DNA from: a virus
Length of the DNA stretch: 64,000 nt
Reading direction: 5' to 3' (one strand)
IMG/VR virus record: IMGVR_UViG_3300032050_015761
Span: 1 to 64,000 of that record
Shown: positions 42,845 to 50,618 of the stretch, one piece after another
Layout of the letters: each line of letters starts with the position of its first letter
Numbering within the stretch: the first letter of the stretch is position 1
Notes under the pieces: model-generated
Told to the model about the DNA's origin: nothing
Database searches by the model: none
The model's input: only the letters and a program-made list of their open reading frames with translations
Translations under genes and position numbers: made by a program

Positions 42845-43693
42845 ATGAAAGAAATAGGAAAAATAATAAATGGGGATTGTACTGAAGTAATGAAAACATT
42901 ACCCGAATCCAGTATAGATTTAATTTGTACATCACCCCCTTACGGAGTTAATATCAATTATGATGTTCATAATGATGATATGACAATTGAAGAATACTTA
43001 GAATTTAGTGAAAAGTGGTTAACTGAGGCATACCGGGTTATGAAGGATGATGGTAGGATAGCCCTTAACATTCCATACGAGATAAACAGACAAGAAAAAG
43101 GTGGTAGGATATTTTTTGTGTCTGAAGTATATCAGGTTATGAAAAAGATTGGTTTTAAATTCTTTGGTATTGTTGACCTTGAAGAAGATAGTCCGCACAG
43201 AAGTAAAACAACCGCTTGGGGTTCTTGGATGAGTCCATCAAGTCCTTACATCTATAACCCAAAAGAATGTGTGATACTTGCTTACAAGAAACAACATATT
43301 AAAAAGGTTAAAGGTGAACCACAATGGAAAGGTGAAGTAATGGATGTTGAACAAGAAGACGGAACAACAAAAAAGAAAACAGTTTACCAAGAACAAGACA
43401 AGAAAGAATTTATGGAACTGGTGTTCGGACAATGGAAATACTTAAACGATTCAAGACCACTAACTAAGGCGACATTCTCAATGGACATTCCAACTAAAGC
43501 AATTAAAATATTAAGTTATAAAAATGATATTGTATTAGACCCATTTGCAGGTTCAGCAACAACTTGTGTGGCGGCTGAGATATTAGACCGAAGATGGATA
43601 GGTATTGAATTAAGTCCAAACTATGCACAAATTGCGATAGATAGGGTTAGAGCATTTGTTGAAGATAAACGACAATTAAAAATTGAAGTATAA
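42845..43693 (+). CDS. Beta-class DNA methyltransferase (N6-adenine or N4-cytosine)
   Basis: 282 residues. INGDCTEVMKTLPESSIDL with TSPPYGVN (catalytic SPPY, ~30-33) comes first and VLDPFAGSATTCVAA (SAM-binding FxGxG-like, ~240) near the C-terminus, an order typical of group beta. SPPY is common in N4-cytosine enzymes but also found in N6-adenine ones. No restriction endonuclease lies next to it, so this is an orphan phage enzyme. Ends at a strong terminator. Confidence 0.88.
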   Translation: MKEIGKIINGDCTEVMKTLPESSIDLICTSPPYGVNINYDVHNDDMTIEEYLEFSEKWLTEAYRVMKDDGRIALNIPYEINRQEKGGRIFFVSEVYQVMKKIGFKFFGIVDLEEDSPHRSKTTAWGSWMSPSSPYIYNPKECVILAYKKQHIKKVKGEPQWKGEVMDVEQEDGTTKKKTVYQEQDKKEFMELVFGQWKYLNDSRPLTKATFSMDIPTKAIKILSYKNDIVLDPFAGSATTCVAAEILDRRWIGIELSPNYAQIAIDRVRAFVEDKRQLKIEV

Positions 43694-43717
43694 AAGGAGG
43701 TTTAACCTCCTTTTTTT
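43692..43717 (+). terminator. Intrinsic terminator after the methyltransferase operon
   Basis: AAAGGAGGTTTAACCTCCTTT stem (nearly fully palindromic) with a T-run of nine. It separates the methyltransferases from the tagged operon that starts at 43740. Confidence 0.92.
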
Positions 43718-43727
43718 ATTTATATGA

Positions 43728-43735
43728 TATTTATG
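43728..43735 (+). promoter_or_regulatory. Class-2 TATTTATG box opening the tagged operon
   Basis: GATATTTATG ends 4 nt before the ATG at 43740, right after a terminator, so it is a logical promoter position. Confidence 0.5.
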
Positions 43736-43739
43736 TTTA

Positions 43740-44780
43740 ATGAGTGGAAAAATATTAATAACTGAAAATGAGAGAGAAGAAATTCTTAAATTATATTACA
43801 ACGCGATTAATAAAGAAATATCTGAACAATTAAAAATTAATACTAATATAACACAACAAAAACCTGACAACGAAAAAATTAAATGTTATTCTGAAATAGA
43901 ACCTTTATTTAACAAAGCAATCAATTATTGGAAAGAATGGTTAAATCATCCAACAACGATGGAAAAATTCAAAAATAATTTTGGTTATGACGAATCAAAG
44001 GTAAAAACTATATTCGATAGTTATATAGACACTTTAAATAAATTAGAATTAGTTGTATATAATGACAATGATATTAAAAGAAAAATATTGAAGTTCAAAA
44101 CAAAATCAGGTAGAAATGAGTCTCTTACAATTGATGGGGAAGAAAAAGATGATTACGCATTTGTTATAAATGAAACTAGATACATTTTTTTTGTTTTTGT
44201 AAATTGCTCTTCAGGAGACGAGGATGTTTACGGAACATTAATACATGAAATACAACATTCTTTATATAATAGAGTACACCCTCTAAACTCTGACCAAAAA
44301 ATAAAAGAATTATTTGTTGGTTCAAATACTAAAAAAGATACTCCGGCAACTTTATTTAAACAAAATAGTAAAGTTAATTCTAAAATTATTAGTGGTGAGA
44401 TGAATTTTTCTAAAATTGAGACCGAAAAAATTATGGGAGAATGGACAAGAATCTTAAATAAAACTTTAAGTGCTGGGGTTAGTAGAGAATATATTTGTTC
44501 TGAAACTGAAAAAATGTCAAACATACAAAGTATTAGAAATATACTTAACCTAAAACCTGGTGAAAATATTACAATTGAAATGTTACGACCTCATATATTA
44601 TTTGAGGCCGAACCCAAAGAAGACATCTTTTTCTTTTTTATGTGTTGGGCGGCAAATAATTTCCCTTCATTAAATAATATGATAAACAATTTGAATCAAT
44701 TAGCAAATAAAAATATACAAAAAAATAAACAAACACCGACTAATTTTGAATACAATCAAAATCAAATAAAAAACGTTTAA
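43740..44780 (+). CDS. Tagged HExxH metalloprotease-like protein
   Basis: 346 residues. It begins MSGKILITEN, ending in the ITE tag. A central zincin-like motif GTLIHEIQHSLYNRVHP places HEIQH at residues 169-173, the HExxH zinc site, preceded by an edge strand (RYIFFVFVNC) as in zincin proteases. A later Glu that could be the third ligand cannot be assigned with certainty. It heads an operon after a terminator and a class-2 box. A virion-packaged or injected protease is the proposed role; an autocatalytic or host target is unknown. Confidence 0.65.
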   Translation: MSGKILITENEREEILKLYYNAINKEISEQLKINTNITQQKPDNEKIKCYSEIEPLFNKAINYWKEWLNHPTTMEKFKNNFGYDESKVKTIFDSYIDTLNKLELVVYNDNDIKRKILKFKTKSGRNESLTIDGEEKDDYAFVINETRYIFFVFVNCSSGDEDVYGTLIHEIQHSLYNRVHPLNSDQKIKELFVGSNTKKDTPATLFKQNSKVNSKIISGEMNFSKIETEKIMGEWTRILNKTLSAGVSREYICSETEKMSNIQSIRNILNLKPGENITIEMLRPHILFEAEPKEDIFFFFMCWAANNFPSLNNMINNLNQLANKNIQKNKQTPTNFEYNQNQIKNV

Positions 44781-44784
44781 AAAT

Positions 44785-45867
44785 ATGAAAAAAATAACAC
44801 TTAAAGAATCTGATTTAAAAGAAAAATTTTGTGAGATTTACAAAGAAGAACAAATTAAAATATTAGAAGAAAAATGGAGTAAAACATCTGAATCCGATAA
44901 ATTATTTGTGATAGAATTTATAAAACAATTGTATCCTGAAAAATCTAAAATGATTTCAGAATCAAAATGGTACAATACCGTAGGAGATATCTTAGGGTTT
45001 TTCGACCCAACAGGGGTTGTTGACATATTAAACGGAATTAGTTATTGGAGACAAGGAGATAAGTTATTTGCAATATTATCTTGGATATCGGCGGTACCTA
45101 TAATTGGTGATGTAATTGGTAAATCTGTTATGGGTTTATTTAAAATGGGTAGGTCAGGAGCGAAGTTATTTAAAAAAGCCGCTTTAGCGGGAGACTTTGT
45201 AAAAATGGGGGAAATTGCCGCTAAAGGAGGACCACTTAAAGGTTTATTAAGTAAAGTAACACAATGGGCACCTAAAATATTAGAACCGTTAAAAAAATTA
45301 ATTGGTAAAGTTCCATTTGTTGGAACAGGATTTGTTAAAATGGTGGATGATTATATTAAATTATTTAAAGACGCTTCAAGGTCTATGGACCAAGGGGCTC
45401 AAGTCGCAACTTATTTAACCAAAAAAATGGCGACTAAAACGTTAACAGATATTGAAAAGAAAACATTAAAAAAGGCTATAGAACAAGCGACAACATTTAG
45501 AGGTTTTAGAGATTTTACAGGTAAAGGTGGTTTTGCTGCGGGTATGGGTAGATTGTGGGGTAATAGAGGAACAAGAGGTCTTATGAGAAGAACTAGATGG
45601 TATTTAGGTTTATTAGATTATATTGGTTTAGGTAATTTTGTTGGACCTGAAGAACTTGAACAAAAGGTGCCTGATATAGAATCAAAAATTAACGAATATA
45701 ATAAAACCGCTGAAGCGGAAAATAATATTAAACAAGATTTAGGTTCTGAATATGTAACACAACAAGAACCATCGGTACCACCACCCACAGAACCTAGTAA
45801 GGGTAAGGAAGTTGCCAAAGATTTATTTTCAATGGTATTCCCAGAATTAGGATTAATAATGAAATAA
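44785..45867 (+). CDS. Tagged protein with membrane-active-looking central region
   Basis: 360 residues. It begins MKKITLKES (tag). Residues ~65-165 are hydrophobic and Gly-rich (ILGFFDPTGVVDILNG, WISAVPIIGDVIGKSVMGLF), resembling pre-toxin or ejection-type segments that insert in membranes. A basic region (GRLWGNRGTRGLMRRTRW, ~255-275) follows, then an acidic/proline-rich tail. It could be an internal virion protein ejected with DNA. No catalytic motif. It is followed by an apparent endonuclease insertion. Confidence 0.6.
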   Translation: MKKITLKESDLKEKFCEIYKEEQIKILEEKWSKTSESDKLFVIEFIKQLYPEKSKMISESKWYNTVGDILGFFDPTGVVDILNGISYWRQGDKLFAILSWISAVPIIGDVIGKSVMGLFKMGRSGAKLFKKAALAGDFVKMGEIAAKGGPLKGLLSKVTQWAPKILEPLKKLIGKVPFVGTGFVKMVDDYIKLFKDASRSMDQGAQVATYLTKKMATKTLTDIEKKTLKKAIEQATTFRGFRDFTGKGGFAAGMGRLWGNRGTRGLMRRTRWYLGLLDYIGLGNFVGPEELEQKVPDIESKINEYNKTAEAENNIKQDLGSEYVTQQEPSVPPPTEPSKGKEVAKDLFSMVFPELGLIMK

Positions 45868-45883
45868 TGATTATGAAAAAAAT

Positions 45884-46639
45884 ATGATTTTATCAATTTG
45901 GAAACCTAAATATAAAAAAGTTAAAAGATTAAACACTATTGAATATTATGAGATGGTTGGCTTTGATTTTTTAAATGAGAAGAAAAATAAAGATTTAATC
46001 GTTATATATAAATGTGATAGATGTTGTTCCGATGAAACTCATACTACTCGCTCTCACGTTTTTTTTAATGAAAATTATAAACTTAATGACATTAAAAATC
46101 AAACTTGTAGAAGTTGTAGGTCGTCAATATCTGAATATGAGATTAAAAAAAGTTTTATACCTTTTAGTGTCGTTAGCGATTCAATAAAGAATAGTAATTA
46201 CGAGCTAATCACCACTGAAAAAACATACAATGTTTCTAAAAATAAATCTCAATTAAAACTTAACATTATTTGCACTAATGGACATAACATTACGGCGACG
46301 TGGAATAACTGGTCTAAAGGTAAAAGATGTCGTATATGTTACGATAAAGACAGACTTGATAATGCTGTTAAAAATAAAAATGGATGGAGAAGATATAAAT
46401 TTTTAGTTTGGAATTACACTGAAAAATCCTATAAAGAATATTATAATGAAATAAACCCATTAAAACATAAAAGAGGGAAATTTTTCCATTTAGACCATAT
46501 ATATTCAATATATGATGGGTTTTTAAATAATATATCACCTAAAATCATAGGAGGGTTTAAAAATCTTAGAATTATATTAAGTGAGGAAAATTTAACAAAA
46601 GGTAAAAAAAGTCATATAAAATTAAATCAAATTATATAA
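45884..46639 (+). CDS. HNH-type homing endonuclease
   Basis: 251 residues. Two zinc clusters (CDRCCSDETH...CRSCRS and CTNGHN...CRICYD) precede an HNH-like C-terminal core: FFHLDHIYSIYDGFLNNIS (DH), IGGFKNLRIILSEENLTKGKK (N). The layout matches phage-borne free-standing homing endonucleases. It sits between two tagged genes and its leader contains ATGAAAAAAATATGA, a broken copy of the ATGAAAAAATTAATT start of the downstream gene, which is an insertion scar. Composition is even more AT-rich than its neighbours. Confidence 0.8.
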   Translation: MILSIWKPKYKKVKRLNTIEYYEMVGFDFLNEKKNKDLIVIYKCDRCCSDETHTTRSHVFFNENYKLNDIKNQTCRSCRSSISEYEIKKSFIPFSVVSDSIKNSNYELITTEKTYNVSKNKSQLKLNIICTNGHNITATWNNWSKGKRCRICYDKDRLDNAVKNKNGWRRYKFLVWNYTEKSYKEYYNEINPLKHKRGKFFHLDHIYSIYDGFLNNISPKIIGGFKNLRIILSEENLTKGKKSHIKLNQII

Positions 46640-46640
46640 T

Positions 46641-48050
46641 ATGAAAAAATTAATTAAAGAATCGGGAATAAGAGATATTAATAAATTAAGAAAAGAATTC
46701 AAAGACGTTGTAATTGTGACACATATGGACCTTGACGGTGTCGTCTCGGCCGTAGGAATGAAATATTATTTTGAAAATAACGGATTTAAAGTTATTGACG
46801 TTCAAATAATCCAATATGGTGATAAAGAATGGTCATTGAAAAAATCGAACCCCGACAAAAAAATACTTTATTGCTTATGCGATTTTGCTCATGGAAAACC
46901 TATGTTTACAATACACTTGGACCATCACGATAGGCAGGCCGGTGCGGGAGAAACAAAATCAACATCATTTAGACAAGCGAGGTCAAATATCGAAACAATT
47001 TCACAAATAGTTTCACCAAAAGATTTATTTCCAAATCAAGATATACTATTAATCTCAACGGTTGACTCGGCAAATTATGCGGTTCAAAACATATCTGTTG
47101 ACCAAGTGATTAATTATCTATTTAGATTAGATAAAGATTCTTCCGCAAGTAGAAATAAAATGATGATGGGTTTAGTTGCGAATAAATTATTATTAGCGTT
47201 TAAAAATAAACCCGGATTCTTAGAAGAGGTTATTATGACATCAACACCCTCTTTACTTAATATTCTTTTAAATATTAAAAGAATAATGGTAGAAAAAGGA
47301 TATGCTAGTACCGAAACATTACAGAAAAACAAAGAATCTTATATCGAACAAATGAAATCACATCCAAATGTTAAAGTTATGGATAATATCATTGTTCAGT
47401 ATGGTGGTGGTAAAATGACATCACCGGGCTCATACGACAGATATACACCATTTAAGAATAATCCTGAAGCTGACTTTTTAGTAATCGCGTGGCCGTTAGG
47501 ATTAGTTCAAGCGTCTTGTAATCCATTTAAAAAAGAAAGAGAATTAAAAGGGGTTAATTTAGGTGAGATTGCTCAAGAAGTATTATCTAAATGGGAAGGA
47601 CAGTTAAAACAAAAAGAAGTTCCATTATCAACAATTAAATGGATTTCAGAAAGCTCAAAAGATTTCACAAGCGAATCAGTTGGTTTCACATTTAAAGATT
47701 TTGTTGCTTTATATGGTAATAAATATAAAACAATGGAAGGTGGAAAACAAACATTAAGAGATATTGGTGAAATTATGGAAACGCCATTTACAGAATTATC
47801 AGAAGATGAAAAAGAATTTTTAGACGGGATTACAATTAATGCTTGGGATTTAATTCAGGCCGGCAGTGGGGGTCATCGATGTATTACAAACGTCTCGAAT
47901 TTAAATTACTTAGGAAGAAGTAAAAGACCACCTGAAGGTAAATACAAATACGACCCAAACAAAGAGGACGCTCCTTATGTTAAGTTTACAAAAATGATAC
48001 AGGCGGAATTCGTAAGAGTATTACAAGAGAAGATTAGTAGTTCAAAATGA
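46641..48050 (+). CDS. Tagged DHH-family phosphoesterase-like protein
   Basis: 469 residues. N-terminus MKKLIKES (tag). DHH-family motifs follow: VVIVTHMDLDGVVSAVGM (motif I, Asp30/Asp32 region), YCLCDFA (motif II), FTIHLDHHDRQ (DHH, ~95-97) and LLISTVDSANYA (motif IV, ~135). The C-terminal half lacks a clear DHHA1 GGGH motif, though GSGGHRCI near residue 413 is similar. DHH enzymes include RecJ nucleases and nucleotide phosphodiesterases such as those acting on c-di-AMP or oligoribonucleotides. An anti-signalling or nucleolytic role for an injected enzyme is an inference. Confidence 0.78.
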   Translation: MKKLIKESGIRDINKLRKEFKDVVIVTHMDLDGVVSAVGMKYYFENNGFKVIDVQIIQYGDKEWSLKKSNPDKKILYCLCDFAHGKPMFTIHLDHHDRQAGAGETKSTSFRQARSNIETISQIVSPKDLFPNQDILLISTVDSANYAVQNISVDQVINYLFRLDKDSSASRNKMMMGLVANKLLLAFKNKPGFLEEVIMTSTPSLLNILLNIKRIMVEKGYASTETLQKNKESYIEQMKSHPNVKVMDNIIVQYGGGKMTSPGSYDRYTPFKNNPEADFLVIAWPLGLVQASCNPFKKERELKGVNLGEIAQEVLSKWEGQLKQKEVPLSTIKWISESSKDFTSESVGFTFKDFVALYGNKYKTMEGGKQTLRDIGEIMETPFTELSEDEKEFLDGITINAWDLIQAGSGGHRCITNVSNLNYLGRSKRPPEGKYKYDPNKEDAPYVKFTKMIQAEFVRVLQEKISSSK

Positions 48051-48394
48051 AATTCATAATAACAGAAAATAAAATACAAAAAGTTGCATTTAAATTTATG
48101 AACTCTTTATTTAGTCCAGACCAGTTGGAAATTGTTACGTCAGAAAAATATCCAGATTCAATTTTCTTTATGAAAAATGGTGTGGTTGTTATGGAACAGG
48201 ATAAAAGAAATCAAGATTTTTATTTTGATTATTATGAAATTTGGTCATTTTTTGAATTGCTTTTCGGTATGGGATTCAAACAAATACAGGATGTTATGAG
48301 ATACTGGTTGGAGGAGACTCTCAAATTAGAGGGTTATACACCATTCCAAACTGTTTCGACTCTCCAAAGTGGTTGGAGGAGACTCTCAAATTAA
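48047..48394 (+). CDS. Tagged small protein with duplicated 3' end
   Basis: 115 residues. Clear tag MKFIITEN at the N-terminus, then a mixed alpha/beta domain of unknown function. A 24-bp direct repeat (48305-48328 and 48370-48393) lies in the 3' end; the 65-bp offset puts the second copy in another frame and creates the present C-terminus and stop. The gene overlaps the preceding one by 4 nt and the convergent DUF192 gene by 9 nt. Confidence 0.65.
   Translation: MKFIITENKIQKVAFKFMNSLFSPDQLEIVTSEKYPDSIFFMKNGVVVMEQDKRNQDFYFDYYEIWSFFELLFGMGFKQIQDVMRYWLEETLKLEGYTPFQTVSTLQSGWRRLSN
48305..48328 (+). repeat. 24-bp direct repeat, copy 1
   Basis: TGGTTGGAGGAGACTCTCAA plus ATTA is repeated exactly 65 bp downstream at 48370-48393. 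Confidence 0.95.
48370..48393 (+). repeat. 24-bp direct repeat, copy 2
   Basis: Second exact copy of the repeat at 48305. It is read in a different frame and supplies the stop codon of the tagged gene. Confidence 0.95.
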
Positions 48395-48727
48395 AACCTC
48401 ATCACCCTCTCTAATATCTAATTTTCTACAAGTTTTACCCCTTAACTCAAGGATAGTTTCACCTGTGCCGCAATAGTTTTTACATTCTTCAGAAAGACAA
48501 GGTTTGCAATTATGATGTATTTTAGTAATAATATTACCCTCAATAAAAATAATATCCAAAGGTATAATACAATTCTTCATCCAAAAACAATGTTGTCCTT
48601 CATCCATTAGAAACAACATACCATTAAAGGTCTCATCAAAATCTCTACCCATCATACCCCTTTGAGTTTCTTTTGGGGTCTTCGCTATTTTTACTTTGAA
48701 CTTGTTTCCGTTAATACTTAATCTCAT
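48386..48727 (-). CDS. DUF192-family protein
   Basis: 113 residues. The pattern ETQRGMMGRDFDETFNGMLFL, then FWMKNCIIPLDIIFI and ELRGKTCRKLDIREGDEV, covers the whole DUF192 fold (small beta-barrel, with W-M-K-N-x-x-x-P-L-D). In bacteria these are often exported, but no signal peptide is present here. Two extra Cys (CLSEECKNYC) are inserted. Function of the family is unknown. A class-2 box TATTTATT ends 3 nt before the ATG. Confidence 0.88.
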   Translation of the reverse strand: MRLSINGNKFKVKIAKTPKETQRGMMGRDFDETFNGMLFLMDEGQHCFWMKNCIIPLDIIFIEGNIITKIHHNCKPCLSEECKNYCGTGETILELRGKTCRKLDIREGDEVLI

Positions 48728-48730
48728 ACC

Positions 48731-48738
48731 AATAAATA
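48731..48738 (-). promoter_or_regulatory. Class-2 TATTTATT box (minus strand)
   Basis: In minus sense TATTTATT ends 3 nt before the ATG at 48727. Confidence 0.5.
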
Positions 48739-48833
48739 TTAAGAAATTAATAAAAGAATTTTTGACTTTTTTAAATTAACCATATATTTATTATTACAAA
48801 CCAAATAACCCCTTTCTAAATTAATTGGTAGTT

Positions 48834-48876
48834 TAAACCCTGAAATCGTAAAAAAATTTTGGGGTTTTTTATTTTT
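48834..48876 (+). terminator. Possible terminator upstream of smpB
   Basis: AAACCCtgAAA pairs with TTTTGGGGTTT and is followed by TTTTTTATTTTTT. It overlaps the -33 element of the smpB promoter. An upstream TATTTATT at 48785-48792 could direct transcription into it. Confidence 0.55.
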
Positions 48877-48888
48877 TACCTATCTTTG
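48858..48888 (+). promoter_or_regulatory. Class-1 host-type promoter for smpB
   Basis: TTTG at 48858-48861, a 19-bp spacer, TATCTTTG at 48881-48888. The ATG at 48896 follows 7 nt after the box, so the leader is only a few nucleotides. Confidence 0.75.
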
Positions 48889-48895
48889 TATTCTA

Positions 48896-49330
48896 ATGTT
48901 AAAAAATACCACAATAGAAAACAGGTCAGCAACCTACAATTTCTTTTTAGAAGAGAAATTTACCGCAGGAATATCTTTATTCGGACCTGAAGTTAAATCC
49001 ATTAGAAACGGAGATGTAAGTATCAAGGAATCATTCTGTTACGTTAAAGATGGTGAGATATGGATTAAAAATATGTATATCAAACATTATGAACATTCAA
49101 GGATTGAATTTGATTCTAAAAGAGATAGAAAACTTTTGTTAAAAAAGAAGGAAATTCGTAAAATAGAATCATTCTTAATAGACAAAGGTAAAACTCTAAT
49201 ACCTGTTAGAATTGAGGTTGGAAAATTAATTAAGGTTGTGATATCGATTGCAAAAGGTAAAAAGAACTATGATAAACGAAACACAATAAGGGAGAGGGAT
49301 TTAGACCGTCAAAATAAATTTGGTGAATAG
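48896..49330 (+). CDS. smpB: SmpB, SsrA-binding protein of trans-translation
   Basis: 144 residues aligning with bacterial SmpB end to end: TYNFFLEEKFTAGISLFGPE, VKSIRNGDVSIKESFCYV, KRDRKLLLKKKEI, VISIAKGKKNYDKR and the C-terminal basic tail RERDLDRQNKFGE. The beta-barrel tmRNA-binding surface and the GKKxYDKR motif are kept; the tail is about as long as in Bacteroidetes SmpB, so the protein looks intact. No tmRNA gene is visible next to it, so it should act with host tmRNA, either boosting ribosome rescue or interfering with it. Host-type promoter suggests early expression. Confidence 0.92.
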   Translation: MLKNTTIENRSATYNFFLEEKFTAGISLFGPEVKSIRNGDVSIKESFCYVKDGEIWIKNMYIKHYEHSRIEFDSKRDRKLLLKKKEIRKIESFLIDKGKTLIPVRIEVGKLIKVVISIAKGKKNYDKRNTIRERDLDRQNKFGE

Positions 49331-49350
49331 AAAAAAACTTTGTATCTTTG
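49319..49350 (+). promoter_or_regulatory. Class-1 host-type promoter
   Basis: TTTG (49319-49322), 20-bp spacer, TATCTTTG (49343-49350): exact consensus, overlapping the smpB stop codon. About 17 nt of leader before the ATG at 49371. Confidence 0.8.
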
Positions 49351-49370
49351 TATTAATAAAAATAAGAACT

Positions 49371-49694
49371 ATGAATGAAATTGGAAACTATACGGCAATT
49401 TACGGAAATATGATTTACACGGTTAACGATGTTAACTATGTTGCAACTAATGAAAGAAGACTTTTTTACAAAATAGGTACAGACGGGAAATACTCTAAAC
49501 TTGTGTTATCCATACCTAACAAAGGTAGTATAATCATTAAAAATGGTGAAGGAGTGTCTATGAGTGTAAATAAAGATATTCAAACTCCTGATATTGTTGA
49601 AACAACTAACGTTAAAAAGGTTGTAAATAACAACGATTCAAATGAAGTGGAAGCCTTTGCAGCAGGGGCTGTTGTGGGAGCAATTTTATTCTAA
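49371..49694 (+). CDS. Small protein with C-terminal Ala/Gly-rich helix
   Basis: 107 residues from ATG 49371; a longer frame from 49320 starts upstream of the promoter box and is rejected. Beta-rich body (IYTVNDVNYVATNERRLFYK) and a C-terminal AFAAGAVVGAILF that could be a membrane or packing helix. Unknown function. Confidence 0.65.
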   Translation: MNEIGNYTAIYGNMIYTVNDVNYVATNERRLFYKIGTDGKYSKLVLSIPNKGSIIIKNGEGVSMSVNKDIQTPDIVETTNVKKVVNNNDSNEVEAFAAGAVVGAILF

Positions 49695-49700
49695 AATAAA

Positions 49701-49732
49701 TTTGGTGGATTAAAAAACATTTTGTATCTTTG
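49701..49732 (+). promoter_or_regulatory. Class-1 host-type promoter, leaderless spacing
   Basis: TTTG (49701-49704), 20-bp spacer, TATCTTTG (49725-49732). ATG 49737 follows after exactly 4 nt. Confidence 0.8.
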
Positions 49733-49736
49733 TATT

Positions 49737-50255
49737 ATGAAAAACGAACTACCATACTGTAAAAATTCTGACGGAATAATAGGTTACGAGGAATCGGTAA
49801 TCGCTAAATCAGAAACCAATGATTGTGTTGTTAGAGCATTTGCTTCGGCTTTCACAATGAATTATGATGATGCTCATTCATACGTTAAAACACATTTTAG
49901 AAGAGAGAATAGAAAGGGAGTTCAACGGTATGGTAGTTTAATGAACCGAAACGCTCTTATTAGAGAACTAATAAATAACAAATACCTTAAAGCAATCGGT
50001 AAAGAGACAGGTGTTAACAGTCTAAATGGAGCTCCAATACTTACGTTAAGTTATCCCGTTAAAGTTAAAGGTGTGAAAAAAGAACGTAAAATGACCGTTG
50101 GTATGTTCACAAAAGTTCATCCTATGGGAACATATATTTTAATGGTTAAAGAACATACATTCACGATTAAAAATGGGGTTGTTTACGGTAATGAACGAGA
50201 CTCAAAGCAACTTAAAAAAGTTGTTATTGCGGCTTGGGAAGTAATTGATTTTTAA
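49737..50255 (+). CDS. Papain-like (C39-type) cysteine peptidase-like protein
   Basis: 172 residues from ATG 49737 (an upstream TTG lies in the promoter). NDCVVRAFASAF (Cys ~30) is the nucleophile-type segment and MGTYILMVKEHTFTIKNGVVYGN supplies His (~140) and Asn (~150), the triad order of papain-like or C39-type folds. Such small phage and plasmid proteins are common and of unproven activity; a host-takeover protease is possible. Predicted leaderless mRNA with a host-type promoter, so probably early. Confidence 0.65.
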   Translation: MKNELPYCKNSDGIIGYEESVIAKSETNDCVVRAFASAFTMNYDDAHSYVKTHFRRENRKGVQRYGSLMNRNALIRELINNKYLKAIGKETGVNSLNGAPILTLSYPVKVKGVKKERKMTVGMFTKVHPMGTYILMVKEHTFTIKNGVVYGNERDSKQLKKVVIAAWEVIDF

Positions 50256-50260
50256 ATAAT

Positions 50261-50581
50261 ATGGACATAAAAAATAATTTTAACCCTTGGTATTATTATC
50301 TTAACGAAGAACTGATTAAGAAAAAGAAACCAATTAAACCTGGTGAGTTTGTTCACCTTCATACCTACGATGGTTGTTTTATGGTATATAACGTTGGATT
50401 AACCCATTTTACCGTGATTAAAAACCGAAGGTATGTAAACATTCCTTGGAGTGATTTTAGATGTAAAAAAGGAGAAGGAAACAGTGATAAAACCGTTATT
50501 AAACGGTCAATTAAAAATATCGATAACATTAAGTTAGAATTAGATAATTTAAAATTTAATCTTTTAAATTTGGTAAATTAA
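50261..50581 (+). CDS. Small protein of unknown function
   Basis: 106 residues, beta-rich N-terminal half (KPGEFVHLHTYDGCFMVYNV) and a helical C-terminus. Starts 5 nt after the peptidase-like gene and is probably in the same transcript. No motif recognised. Confidence 0.65.
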   Translation: MDIKNNFNPWYYYLNEELIKKKKPIKPGEFVHLHTYDGCFMVYNVGLTHFTVIKNRRYVNIPWSDFRCKKGEGNSDKTVIKRSIKNIDNIKLELDNLKFNLLNLVN

Positions 50582-50600
50582 AAATTAATTTGTATATTTG
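50569..50600 (+). promoter_or_regulatory. Class-1 host-type promoter
   Basis: TTTG (50569-50572), 20-bp spacer, TATATTTG (50593-50600). ATG 50619 follows 18 nt later. Confidence 0.78.
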
Positions 50601-50618
50601 TATTATAAAATTAAAGTA

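Noticed and set aside
48728-48895. tmRNA gene next to smpB
   Set aside because: Only 168 bp, with no Ala-tRNA-like ends or tag-peptide frame; contains a terminator and promoter instead.
49320-49370. N-terminal extension of the gene at 49371
   Set aside because: The extended frame starts upstream of and runs through the TATCTTTG promoter, so its start would not be on the mRNA.
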